From assembly GCA_011634665.1 (NCBI GenBank), contig WAEK01000017.1, positions 1,107,501-1,171,500 of the forward strand: DNA of 64,000 nucleotides. Reading direction: 5' to 3'. Shown here piece after piece: positions 21,823-33,492 of this stretch; position 1 is the stretch's first letter; every line of letters begins with the position of its first letter. Under the pieces are notes generated by a model. That model saw nothing but the letters and a program-made list of their open reading frames with translations, ran no database searches and was not told the origin of the DNA. The position numbers were made by a program, and so were the translations under genes. Source of the stretch: Mortierella sp. BCC40632. Taxonomy: Eukaryota; Mortierellomycota; Mortierellomycetes; Mortierellales; Mortierellaceae.

Positions 21823-24800
21823 TTGACGACATTCTCAAAACTGCAGATGTAGAACTGGTGTAAGTGGGGGGTATCGAGGTGACATGGATCCTAATTTGTC
21901 ATAGTACTCGTAGTGGCATGTCTTTTGACTCCGCCTCCTGGTATTTGAAAAGGCTACGACTTTTGCTAGGCGATTGCCCGGGTACTGTATCCATTCTCGT
22001 ACGAGTGCCGTTCTGCTACGGGACGCGAGTCGATATCCGTTGAATCCTGACCAAAAATGTCTCTGCGAAGAGTTTTTACTTTATCCTGCACCACGATTTA
22101 AAATCTCAACTACTGAAGGTCGGTGGCCTGAAAAAAAAAGAAGAAAAAGCTCTTCATTGTCCAATCTAGGGTTTGCCGATTCGCCATTGTTGAAGAGAAT
22201 CTCTGCTGCTCTCTGCTCCTTTTGACTCGTCATTGGGCAGCTCCCCTCATTCGTCCCATAAATGGTGCAGTGGTTTTACCAAATTGACTCAGGCTTACCA
22301 AAATGGCCAGTAAAATGCCCCTGCCGTCTATTTCTCTTTCTTATCTGAGCCATCAGAACATTCATGCATGCTTCGCAAATATCCTGTACATATTTAGCGG
22401 GGTGTCTCTTGAAATGTGTAACACGCCCGTGGAAACCTTGGGATAAGTCCTCGGTAAAAGCCATCAGCATCCCGCAACTCGGTACAATCATCGTCTGCAA
22501 ATATTTCATCAAGCCTCAGGACTTTCTCCAAAGAAGCAGGCATCTCCTACATACCTAGTATGCTCACCATTGCGAACTTTGGTGCAGTTCTCTAAATGTT
22601 GTTCGCAAATGACATACAGTCAATAATGCTTCTTTTCGCACATTGCGAGGCGCTGGGTATCGTCATAACTGGTCATTATACTTAATGGAGTCCTGGCGCA
22701 CTCTGAATATAATACAAGAGTCTGTGGTACATAGTGGGCCTTACTGATAACGAATTCTACACTCTTTGGATGTTGGGTGCTCGTCAGTGAATAGGTATCA
22801 GGTTCGTTGTCCCATAAACCACAAAAGCCAAGAAAGGTAGCTATGACAAAAGGCAAGGTAACAATCTCACCGCTTATTTGATTTCACCATCGATGATTTC
22901 TCCGCATAGAGGTACTCCTAGTGAATGAATGTCCAGCAGGTCAAACGAGTAGTTTTCCTGTCCTACGTTGCATTGACCGCTTGGACCGCAATTTCGTCTG
23001 TAAGTACTCCTGAGAACCCCTTTACCCAGGAGACGGTCATTGGAGAGTACACGTACGAAGCGGGAGCCCTAATGGCAATTTTGACCCGGACTCTATTGTT
23101 AGTTTCCTCTGACCCCATTCGAGCTGCTGCCAAAAATCATATCAACTGCAGTATGTACACACCGTGTACATGAGTAGCTCCAAAGGAAAAACAAGCGCCG
23201 CTGCCTGCAGGGCCTTAAACTCCTCCGCACTAAAAGAGGTAGAACATTCCACCCATCGCACCACTCCCTAGAAACCCCGGTCTTCAACTATTTACCCCTA
23301 TCCCTCTTTCCTCCTGGACATCCCAGCTGCCTCCTCTGTGCCAAAAGCATGGGTGATTGGTAGAGTCAATGTAATGTACAATGATATCTCCAAGGATGTA
23401 CGCTCGTAGGTAAATGAGGTCCTAAGAGGTCCTCTCTAGCGATTTGCCACTTCAAGGTGCCTCGAATGACGATTCAAAAATCATGTAACCATGCCGCAGA
23501 CTGCTTACATGCATACCAGTAGGTTTAGTGCGATGTTTGTTCCCACGCCCCACCCTTAGTTACCCCTCACTGGCGAGTATTTTTTTAGATACCCGAGCCC
23601 ACCATAGAGAACCGACTATGATTTACAAGGACGGGCCTGTGCAAGAGTCGTTGAGGGTGAAGATGCCTTGGTGTATGGCAATTGAAGTAGGAAAGGGATG
23701 GTATCCAGGGATACTTTGAAGAAGACATCGAGAAGTGAGGTAATTTCGAGTAAGAAAGAGCGAGAGAGAGAGGATCTTGTTGCACATTCCTTCTCACGAA
23801 CAGTCTACCTTTGTGGAAAGGTATGACCAAGGTAAAAGAGATGATCTGCTGGACGACTAGGACAGGAAAAAAAAAAAAAGCAGATAGACAGAAAGACAGA
23901 CAGTCAAGCAGGCAGGATAGTATTTGCTTGACCCTGTCCCTTTCCTTCACCGTGGTTCCATGATCTGTTTGATGTGATAGATTCGCTCATTCCCTTCTCT
24001 CATCAGGAGCCTGATTGAGCATGCCCTGCTTTCCCCTCGTTTATTGTCATCATCAAGCTCATACCGATCGCTAACGCAGCGTTATTAGTGTAAGATCCTT
24101 TTGTCTTCTCTTGACTGTCCTTTCTGCCTGAGCGTGCCATTTTTGCTCTGTTATCTGTCCATTCTTGTCCACAAGTCCATTTCCCTTGACCAAATGGTTG
24201 ATCCATCGACTTCAAGGGCGATCGATACTCATGCCTTCATTCCTAAAAACCCAAAAGTTGTTCTCATGGCAAGCGAGTGAGAGTGTTTATAGGCAAGGAC
24301 ACAACCGCAAGCATTGTGAAAGGAGCAGAACCTAGGGGTGTACATTTGGGCGAGAGGACTGAGACGTAGGGCTATCGGAGACGAAGATTAAGCCTAGTTA
24401 GCTGAGCTGAGATCTTGAGTAACACCTGTAGCGAAGATAAGAAAACCAAAGGAGTGTTGAGGGAGTGTGTGTGTGTGTGTGTGTTTTTTTTTTTTTCTAG
24501 TGATTTGACTTTCGATCATTTTCTATCCTCGGCATGCCGAAGGGGTGTAGGGCGTTAAAAAAAAAAAGAGAGAGAGAGAAGAGAGAAGAGAGAAGAGAGA
24601 AGATAGAGAGTGATATGCAGACAGACAGACAAACATAAAGACATACAGACAAGGAGAAAGGGAGAGAGAAAAAATAATGGTGCTTTGAGGTTTAGAAGCT
24701 ACCTGGAAGCACTTCTACACAGAGGCTAGCCAATGTCGCTAGCCTGGGCGAAGCACCTTCCTATTTCAGAGAGCAGGCGGGCGAAATTTGATCCCCGCCC

Positions 24801-25756
24801 GCCTGAGTGGCTCATCTCTTTCTCTCCCTCTCTCTCTCTTTCTCTTTTCTCTCTCTCTCTCTCTCTCTATTTCTCCTCTCTCCTCTCTCTCTTACTCTCC
24901 TCATGTTGCTGTCCTATCATTTATTCACGGAAAAAATAGCTCTTGAAGAGGGAGGTAGAGAAACATCTGTACAAGAGGAGGGGTTACGGCAGATCGTAGA
25001 ACTAGGATTCAGGCAAGACAAGACACAGCGGCGGTAGCTAGGCAGGAGCTAGAATACTTTCAACAGCACTCTGCATATGAGGCGTTATCAATGACGAGTC
25101 ATTCAACTCTTCCAAGCAACTTTCCTAGCATTCAACAACATCTGGCTATGGCGCTCTCCTGACCTGAGTCAACCTTAGCCTTCTCATCCTCTCATGCGTC
25201 GGAGAAAAGACCAGGGTTACTGCTTCTCTCAGGTTCGTCCACAATTGTGAATCGTCCTAACGTCTCACAGTCCTCCTAACTCTTTACTCCTTATCCCTCC
25301 CCTTCTCAGCTCTTTTCTCCTCAACTATCTTCTCATCTTCCACAACCCCAACAAGATCAGCCACAGGAGAAGCTGTCAAGGTCCAAGATTCCTCTCAAAC
25401 AACGTATTAGTTGAATCAAAGAAATAAAGTCGGCGTTCTAGATGTTCAGAAGGAACTCTATACCCTCATCGAAGATCATGGAGATGAGGTCAAGAAATCA
25501 AAGGCGATAATGAGCAGAGCAGTGGTTGTGAAAGAGATAACTAGCATGGTCAGAGATGATCGTGTGGAAAATACTAAGGCTAGTGAATGAAGCCATAGGC
25601 CAATTGTCAAGGGATCATTGATATGGTAGTGCGCAGTGTTAACGAGCTCGTTGACTTTCTGAGAAAAAAAGACAAGCAATGGATGAAAAAAAAAATATGT
25701 CGATAGGCATTTTGCTATTTTTATTGGTGGCTAAGAGGAAGTTAGGAGTGACGAGC
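21823..25756. other. gene-poor stretch with simple repeats
   Basis: I see no reliable gene. Short frames near 22276-22560 and 22925-23173 have amino-acid-like composition, but no start, splice or family support. Poly-A runs and GT (near 24464-24484), GA and CT (near 24820-24895) microsatellites occur. Decayed genes may be hidden here. Confidence 0.45.
24559..24604. repeat. GA / AGAGAAG microsatellite
   Basis: A short A run is followed by GA dinucleotides passing into a 7-bp AGAGAAG unit repeated about four times. Confidence 0.8.
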
Positions 25757-27092
25757 TTAACCTGGTAATTCTTTCCCAACCTCACTCAGCAAAGATAGTA
25801 AAGGGGTTGCGGACAATAGGTGTCTACCTTTAAGCAGGGCGCTCCTCACGGCCAAGATGTAGTTTGTCGTTGATTTGGGTAGCTTCGGAAGCAGTGTTTC
25901 TCAACGAACGGGATTTCGTTCGTTGGTTCGTTTCGTGAAGACTCCTCACACGGGCTTAGTACGATAAAATTAACCGCAGCCACGTTTCGTTCCGTTCGTT
26001 GAGAAACACTGTTCGGAAGGGTGAAGTTGTCGAAGGTCTTCAGCTCATTCTATTCTGTCGTCGTGAGCAATGACTTTGTGCGCCTGCAATTGAAATCGAT
26101 CGTGTATGAGAGTTGCCTATTGATATTCAAATATCATCGACGAGTGAAAAGTTGGCCAATGCCTTCAGAAAACCTGAACGTCATTAGGAGACTAAAAAAG
26201 CACATACTTCACGTTGGCGTGTCCTCTCGCTGCAGCCTCAAAGAGAATATCTTCAACGCAACGGCCGCTAGCGAGCTTCCAGAATTTGCTACGATCCAGA
26301 TCAGTGCCAATATACATCCAGTGGAGTGTGTATTCCCTCATATCGCGAACTCATATTTCTTACATTCGCTCGAGGCTCGATATGGTGTCCCCTTGTCTCT
26401 ACAGTTTCTGTGGGTGATGAGGCGCAAGCACCCTTTAAGGTTCTCCTCTTCCTGGTCATTGCGAGCTGAGGAGCTACGAGGAGAAAGCACATATAGGTCA
26501 AGGGGGCTGTCTCTATGATGTTGAGCCTCATCAAGCAAGCCCATATACAACAGCATGTTACATATGATGGTGTATAGATCATTGCCGTCGACGAGTAGGT
26601 CATTTGGGGTACAAAGGGTAGTACCATCCAAGAGCGAGCTCTCTTCAACAGTGTGACGGATCTTACTGATGAGGTGAGTAGTCGCCGATGACTCTCCCCT
26701 ATACTCTTCATTCAGAAGCTCTGTCACCTTTGCTTCAGCGGCCGAGACTTGTTCAATCGATGTCTGCATAGCGTCTAGCGCGCGTTTCTTCATCATTTTA
26801 TCTCTGTAATATTTGTCCAGGTGGGATTGAGTCAAGGGGCGCGCGGAGGCAGCAATTCGTCGCACATGGTCGTCTTGAAAGTTTTTCAAGTCATAAATCC
26901 ATCTACTCCATTCCAGCGCAAGGACATGGGAAGTCTCTCTAGACAGATTGCGAAAGCTAATATAGCCAGCAGGATCAAGTCGTAGGCGACCGTTTTGTGA
27001 TAAAAATAACCTGCGCCTTTTCGACGTGGGCCTATCTTGCTGTGCCAAGACGGTGATTTCGGCGGCGAAGACATTGCACCCTCAGCCATCAA
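25757..27092 (-). pseudogene. decayed gene of unknown family, interrupted by a hAT-type MITE
   Basis: Three coding blocks can be followed on the minus strand. Block one (27048-26338, 236 codons) is basic at its start (SKRRRLFLSQNGRLRLDP) and helical later; it begins without an ATG, and the only upstream ATG (27089) is in another frame. Block two (about 26335-26208) continues after a one-step frame change near 26338 with REYTLHWMYIGTDLDRSKFW and ends at a GTATGT donor. An intron 26207-26084 ends TTGCAG. Block three runs to TAA at 25757, has one in-frame TAG near 26052, and contains the 120-bp MITE. With the MITE and one 8-bp copy removed the frame is continuous through LPKLPKSTTNYILAV to the stop. 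I recall similar wording in multicopy Mortierella proteins but cannot name a function. Confidence 0.6.
25892..26011. mobile_element. hAT-type MITE, 120 bp
   Basis: The 20-bp terminal inverted repeats CAGTGTTTCTCAACGAACGG are perfect at both ends. The flanking 8-bp direct repeats TTCGGAAG (25884-25891, 26012-26019) are also perfect. This is the hAT signature (CAGTG... ends, 8-bp target duplication). It carries no coding sequence and sits inside the decayed gene at 25757-27092. Confidence 0.93.
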
Positions 27093-27230
27093 GCAAGCAA
27101 AAAAAAAAAAAAAAAAAAAAAGGGTCGAGTCAGAAAAATAAGGTCAAATGTCTTCATTTGCTTGGACAGTAGAGCAACGCGTAATGAATAGAAAGGAATG
27201 AACACTTTCTCAGAAATACGGTTTCTTTCC

Positions 27231-27755
27231 TTGCCAGTCGCGACCGCTTTGTGCCATTAGAAAGTAAACAGACACAAGAGCGGGTCAGAGGAGGTACATG
27301 TGGGAGGCCTTCATGCAGCCATGCAACATGAAGGCGGGCCACAAGACGGGCAATGACCACGAAAACTAACCCTTGCCGCTACAAACCCTGAATTCAGTCT
27401 GCCGAGCACTGAGTCTGAACAGAAGCCAGGGAAGTGGGAAGAGCAGGTAGAACAAGAACAGAAAAAAACTCATGGCAGACATAATGCCACAACTGCGGTC
27501 TCCTCGGTAGAGTAGAGAAGCAATTGCATCCTTTGGCCAGTCGCGACCGCTTTGTGTCATTTGAATGCAAACAGACACAAGAGCGGGGTCAGAGGAGGTA
27601 CATGCGGGAGGCCTTCATGCAGCCATGCAACATGAAGGCGGGCCACAAGACGGACAATGACCACGAAAACTAACCCTTGCCGCTACAAACCCTGAATTCA
27701 GTCTGTTGGAGCAGTGGGCCCAAGCAGAAGCCAGGGAAATGGGAAGAGCAGGCCA
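27231..27755. repeat. direct duplication of about 220 bp, spaced about 300 bp
   Basis: Two highly similar copies (about 27231-27450 and 27534-27755) share the order CAGTCGCGACCGCTTTGTG, GAGGAGGTACATG, CTTCATGCAGCCATGCAACA and CTAACCCTTGCCGCTACAAA. They differ by a few substitutions and are separated by about 80 bp of unique sequence. No coding frame persists through both copies. Confidence 0.85.
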
Positions 27756-28022
27756 TGGAAGCGAGGGTATTCATAATAGACAAACTTGCATCTTGCCTTG
27801 ATGAGGGGAGAAAAGGCTGCAGAGAAGGATGCTGAATAGACACAAATCACGCCATCGAGGGCTTGGCAACTGAGATGCTCTTGAAAAGAAAAAAGAACAC
27901 AACAATGCACAGTGTGGGAGACAATGTTGGAGCGATTGTCACCCATGCTAACCTTGGAGGAGCTTGTAAAAAGATTTTTCAAGCCCGCCACCATTTTGAA
28001 TCTCGCCCTTTGTTGTTGTGTA

Positions 28023-28223
<201 letters not shown>

Positions 28224-28653
28224 GTCCCAGCTATGTTCATCTGTCGCACTTGACCTACACGAACACCAAGGTGGATGAGTAGGAAACTCGTTGTTTCTGC
28301 CACATGTTACCTGCCCTACTCTGTCACCCTGGCACCTGTTGTTGCAACAGCAAACAGAGCATAGCACCAGTTAGGATTTAGTGCCACAGTGTCTGGGTTC
28401 GTTTTTCGCGGATCAAGAACGACTTTAGAAGGCTAATCCATGCTTTTGTCCTTTTGTTCCACACAGATGGGGCTGAGCTGGCAAGCGCGACTGACAGGAA
28501 GGGCGCATGCTCGCGGATGGAAAGTGATATCTTAGAATCACACAGTCGTCTGCGACTATTCTGTTTGCGGCAGTAATTTTTTTTTTGCTAGCTTTTCTTG
28601 AGATCTATCACAAAGATGTGTTTGGGCGCTAGCATGAGCATTTCGTCCGCGAA

Positions 28654-29100
28654 CTACATGGTAGAGCATGATAAACACTTTCCTTTCCGGAGGACCTGTC
28701 CGACCCTGGCGATGGTCGATCTTGTCTCCTTCTCATTTATTGTCAAGATGCCACAATACTGCTTGCCTTTCCTTTTCCTATCAGATCTTCGTAGGCTGGC
28801 TGGTTTCTTCGTTGTTAGTTGAGACTGGTTTAACAAAGTCTTAATCTTCATTCTCCTACGAAGCCGGTCCATATTTTTATTGGTGCTGGAACGATCAAGC
28901 AGTCTCTGCATCTCTTGATGTAATAGCTTTTCCTCGTCAAGCTGTTGAAATGAATCCTCTTGTTGTTGTATAGGCTCCTCCAGTAGTTGGAGTAGCTCTT
29001 CCATTTGTTGATACGGATCCTCCAGTTGTTGAAGCTGAACTTCAAGCTGTTGAGTCAGTCTACCAAGGTGTGTAAAGGCTCTTCAGTCTGCTGAGTGAGA
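28654..29100 (-). pseudogene. Gln/Leu-rich coiled-coil protein fragment
   Basis: On the minus strand a frame of 116 codons starts at an ATG at 29004 (MEELLQLLEEPIQQQ) and ends with a basic tail (RRSDRKRKGKQYCG...KCLSCSTM). It shows repeated QQ-L-E blocks about ten residues apart. The same blocks continue upstream to about 29100 but need one frame change near 29062. The gene is therefore probably truncated or frameshifted, though an intron cannot be excluded. The repeated pattern predicts a coiled coil; no family was recognised. Confidence 0.4.
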
Positions 29101-29350
29101 TTTTCTACTCTAGTGTTGCAAAATATCATTTATCACTTTTAGTTCGAGGCCGTCAACGGCAATTATCGTGAATGAGAGCAAGGGAAGGGAGAGAAGATGC
29201 TCTATTCCTCTCTTCGAAAAAAAAGGCCCTTTTTCTAGTCCACGCCAAACAAAGAGCGATAGGCGAATCCTCTAGTGCTCAAAACCAGCTTCATCATATG
29301 TTGTCCAGGCTTCTTTTTGATTGCTTCTTTTCTTATGTAGCAACTCTGTA

Positions 29351-29463
29351 CTCTGCTAGCCTTTCAAAACAAAAGGCGAAAGCTAGAACATCGGGACCAC
29401 ACAGCACTTGAAAGCAGTACCCTTTTTCTTCCTTTCCTTGAGTTGCGCCAACTCTATCCCTCC
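29351..29463. repeat. diverged dispersed repeat, copy 1
   Basis: It resembles 32504-32612 over about 110 bp (shared CTCTGCTAGCCT, GAAAGCTAGA/GGAAGCTAGA, AGCACTTGAAAG, CTTCTTCCTTT/TTCTTCCTTT), roughly three quarters identical by eye. The nature of the ancestor is unknown; it may be flank of a duplicated gene. Confidence 0.55.
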
Positions 29464-30033
29464 CTTTTTCGTTCGTTGTAAGACAGCAAAATCACAAGTG
29501 CGCGAATGGCCTATTCATAGCGGGCGGCTCGCATCGCTCTTGACTCTTTACCTTTGAGCTTTACCTTCTGCTTCTCTACTGTATTGTCTGTTGTATGCTC
29601 GAAGCCTTTCTCTTTCTAGATGGTGCTGCCTTTACAGATATCTTTTCGAGCGAGTCGGTCTCGCTAGGGCCTTCTTCACAAGCCTTTTGTAGCATCTATT
29701 GACTATTGCTTTTGAGTCAAAGTCATCCCAAGTAGACCGAGAGTCATAGGAGCTGTTGTAATCCTTCCACTAAATGGATACCTGTCATTACATCATGACA
29801 TTTTGAGCTTAGAGCCATGGAAGCTGAGAGTGCGATGGTCGATCTGTGAAACAGTCTTGTGGATACTGCTGTCTAGTTTTTGTTGTGCACTTCGATGCCA
29901 ACCCGCTCTATGATGGGATCCCAAAAGAGAAGGCTAGGGATGTGAGACTGGCCTCAGGCTTCATTTATGGCGTTCAGACATGGGTGTGGTGTTAGTGTTT
30001 GATTATTTGATCCAAGGACGTGATAGAGCCTTT
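29464..30033. other. intergenic region, nothing recognised
   Basis: No frame or repeat that I can support. Confidence 0.4.
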
Positions 30034-30246
30034 TCATTGCCACCTCGTCCTGTTAGCATTATTTTTTACGTGTATCTTTGGCCTACTGCTTACTTGATCA
30101 TCTTTCCTGACATCTCTTGTTGGTCTCTTTGATTTATTTGATGTAGGGCAACCAGTACATCTCGCCTGCAGTAAGGCTTTTTCCATCAACGACTTTTGTA
30201 AGGTTGGTAGGAGCGCTGAAACAAAGACAGCAAAAGAAAGCTTCAT
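30034..30246 (-). pseudogene. truncated paralogue of the small secreted protein gene
   Basis: The ATG at 30246 opens a signal-peptide-like start (MKLSFAVFVSALLPTL). In a shifted frame the next bases read VVDGKSLTAGEMYW, which lines up with SLVDGETYC of the protein at 21012-21563; a stop (TAA) then cuts it short. Upstream, 30290-30440 resembles 21650-21790 (shared GCTCTTACATTC, TGTGGTTGAG/AAGTGGTTGG and GAGTCTTGTTG blocks). Homology therefore covers the 5' leader as well as the coding start, indicating a segmental duplication that decayed. Confidence 0.6.
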
Positions 30247-31092
30247 TGAGATAAGCTGAGAGAGAGACGCAGAGTAAGATGGGAACCAATGGTCAGTATA
30301 GAGTATAGTTCTTGTGAACTAACAACCTCGCTCTTACATTCCTAGGTAGCAGAGGATTTTGTAGAGTATGTGGTTGAGTCTAGCGCAGATCTTGCCAGGG
30401 TCTGCGGGAGTCTTGTTGGAGTTGAAGTCTTGGGATCCTTGGTAGAGTATCGATCCATGCTACTAACATGCTTTTGAGCCCTTTTCTTAGAAGCCGAAGA
30501 TGGTCTATGTATCCTTACTCGTTTGAGTAGCAAAGATAGAGGAGGAGGCTATTTTGCAAATACGCTTTTGCACATAGGCTACTCACTTTTGCAGAAAGAT
30601 TATAGAAAAATCAACAAAGACATAGAGTCTAAGACTATCTATGAGTAGGTTGTAGGACATGCCTTCCCATGAAGCAGAAAAGCACGAAGGAGGGTAGGGG
30701 TTGGGAGGTGCTTCAAAGAGACGCTTGACGCAACACATTATGGCTGTATGCTACATGCCTCTCTCTTCATGCCACACGCTTAACGCTACGCAAGAGTAAC
30801 AACACACGCTGATTGTGGCCTTGAGATGGGGTCCTTCGAGCCGTGGGATGAAGGAATGCACGACCAACTCCACTCTGCAGGCTGCGAGTCAAAAAAAAAA
30901 AAAAACGCCACTCATGCCGCCCAATTGCCATTCCATTTGCCATTAGCCGTTTGCCAACTCTCCTTGCATTGCCGTCCTTCCCTCCATCGCCATTTCCTTC
31001 TTGGGATGGATTGTTGAGTAGAGTCCCATCTTGTCACTTGCTCACCGATCGGCAGCAGACGTTTTTGAACCCTTCCCCTCCTCTCTCACTGG

Positions 31093-31123
<31 letters not shown>

Positions 31124-33492
31124 CTCTATTTAGAGATGGGCCTAGTCTGCCTTCTCTGTCCTTCTCTGGATGCATCATGCCACCGATTCAATCGTTGACA
31201 GAGACCTAGTCAGCTCGTCAGAGAAGTGATATTGGTTTGGAAAGCATCCTTATCCTTTGCGCATCGGGATTCCATTTGACCGCGAAGCGCTCGAATGCAC
31301 TTCAGGGACACGAGGAACAGGCACAGCATGGCAATGGAGCGGAAAATCCACCGAACAGTGCGACCCATGGCAGTCTGGCATCCAAGTCCTGCCGCAGCCA
31401 GTTCTGGAGGACTATGGCAAGGACATTGACATGACAGAGAACCGTTTAGAGTAAGACGAAAACAATTGAGCGAAAGATGTTTTTGATGGAAAAAAGAAGA
31501 GCAGACCTTTTGTCTAGAGACATGTTCATAGAGGAGGTGCAATTTCTCCCACTTTTTACGCGCTGAACGAATCGAGAGTGTCCAAGGAGAGCAGAATCTA
31601 GTTTTCTTGGCCTTTGTGGAGTCCAAGTGAAGACTCTGGAGTCAAAGAAGGAAGCTATCGTGAGAAAAGTAAGGATATGCTCTGGATTGGCGCCATCGTA
31701 CCATCGTTGAAGTGTGGCATAAATGGTTTCCACAGGTTGCTGCTTGGACTTTTTTCTCACCCTTGGTTGCTTTTTTTTTTTTTTTTTTTTACGAGAAAAA
31801 AAAATGAATTCATAGCGCGGCATAGGCTGCCAAGCGTCTCTTGAACCATCTCGTCGATCCATTGACACCTGAGAGAACGCGCTAATTAGAAACTGTGCTG
31901 GAGAGGGGAAGCGACAAAGGCGCTGAGGGCGGGACAGAGTCCGTTATATAGCGTTCTCCTTCAAACCAGAGTACGGACACACTTTGGTTCAAGCAATCCC
32001 TCACTTTCAAGTTCTACTTTACCAGATCCTCTTGATCTAAGTTATGCAAGGCACTCTGTTAGGAACACTATTGGATGCACAAAGCTTGGTCGAGGGTTCA
32101 CTTAGCCAGGTTTGATTGATGCTTCACCTAGTACAATACACGGATAGCAGGAATACGCCAATATGCTCTGTTCTCAACCTGAGCATTCGCGCTTACCCAT
32201 CTCCGCTTACTAGCAACAAGCTGACTCGACAAAGACCAGAGTTCTAGTGTGCTACACCTTCTCATTTGATACCCGCTTAAGCGATCCTACATAGAAAGAA
32301 CATAGCACTTGGAGCCTCTCTTACGAACCAAAGCAGCCTCTCCGACCTCTTAGCTAAACTACAGGTGGAAAAACTGCCACAAGATAATCTTTTGAACATC
32401 AGCCCAATGCATGTGTTGCTTATTACCTTTTTATTGTGGAGATTAGAGACTGACACCATCGAATTTGATCCGCAGCTCTCCACCCCACCTTACATGACAA
32501 GTGCTCTGCTAGCCTCCCAAAGTAAAAGGTGGAAGCTAGACTATTTGAACCACGAAGCACTTGAAAGTATTGCCTTTTGCCCTTCTTCCTTTAGCGAAGC
32601 CAACTCATATCCTGCGACAGTGTCCTCTTAAAGCTGCTCCCAGCGCCACTATTTGTGGCTATCCTGTTGCCACACCACTTCTGCATACCACTACCGCCCC
32701 CCTTCCCCATTGCCATCAATTCACTTGTATAAATAACTAGCTCTTTCTATACTCCAATCTTCAGCAATAAACTGATCAACCAAAGACTTCCTGGCCTCTG
32801 GCTGTAGCAGAAAAAATATTCAGGGTGTAAGGACTAAGGAGTTGATAAAGATCCTTTGCTATTATTTAACAGGAAAGGAGGTTGAGAATGAACTCCTCTT
32901 GATTAGGAGGTTGGAGGCGAATCTATACTATTGCACAGACGATCACACGAAACCATCGTGGTAAATTATAGACGTCTGCTTCCATTCCATCATTCACTTC
33001 TTCTCTCAATTACCTCTTTCATAGTTGCTATTACCGCATTCATCTCCCTCTCGGTCTGTCTTTTTTTTTTTTTTTTTTGAGACCAATCCACGCCGGCCAG
33101 CTTGACTCGACACGCCTGTGAAAAAAAAGCTACGGCTACACGAGAAAACTTAGATCAGTACAAGTCTTCAGGGACAAACTTTTCTTTTACTTGGTAAGCC
33201 ACATTCTTACTTTTGAGAATCGAATCTCCACTTGCGCCTCCATTTTAGGCTTTCTTCACCTTTTCCAATATTTTCAATCTACAACCCAATCCCTTTATCT
33301 TTTACTGCTATTTACTCCAACGCAAAGAAAGCCATCTTCACACCTCTTGGAGTCATGTCGAACAAACCTTATGTAAATTCTCTGAATACTTTCTTACTCT
33401 GCCTCATAACAACTACCAAGTACACTTTTAGTGGGACTGATCAGTGTAGCTTTGTTAAATTGTAGGGAGAATTCATTTTAACTTCGGGTAGA
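30247..33492. other. gene-poor region with simple repeats and possible LTR remnants
   Basis: Poly-T runs occur near 31090-31123, 31770-31790 and 33061-33078. A plus-strand TATAAATAA followed about 35 bp later by AATAAA (32727-32770) has the spacing seen in compact fungal LTRs. A 138-codon frame near 31210-31626 (minus) is not conserved-looking. No gene is supported. Confidence 0.4.
32504..32612. repeat. diverged dispersed repeat, copy 2
   Basis: Partner of 29351-29463 in the same orientation. Similarity fades beyond about 110 bp. Confidence 0.55.

Noticed and set aside
22276..23173. short frames of 78-82 codons on both strands
   Set aside because: Protein-like in places, but with no family, splice or start support.
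31210..31626. 138-codon minus-strand frame
   Set aside because: No recognisable motif, no start context and overlapping frames on the other strand.
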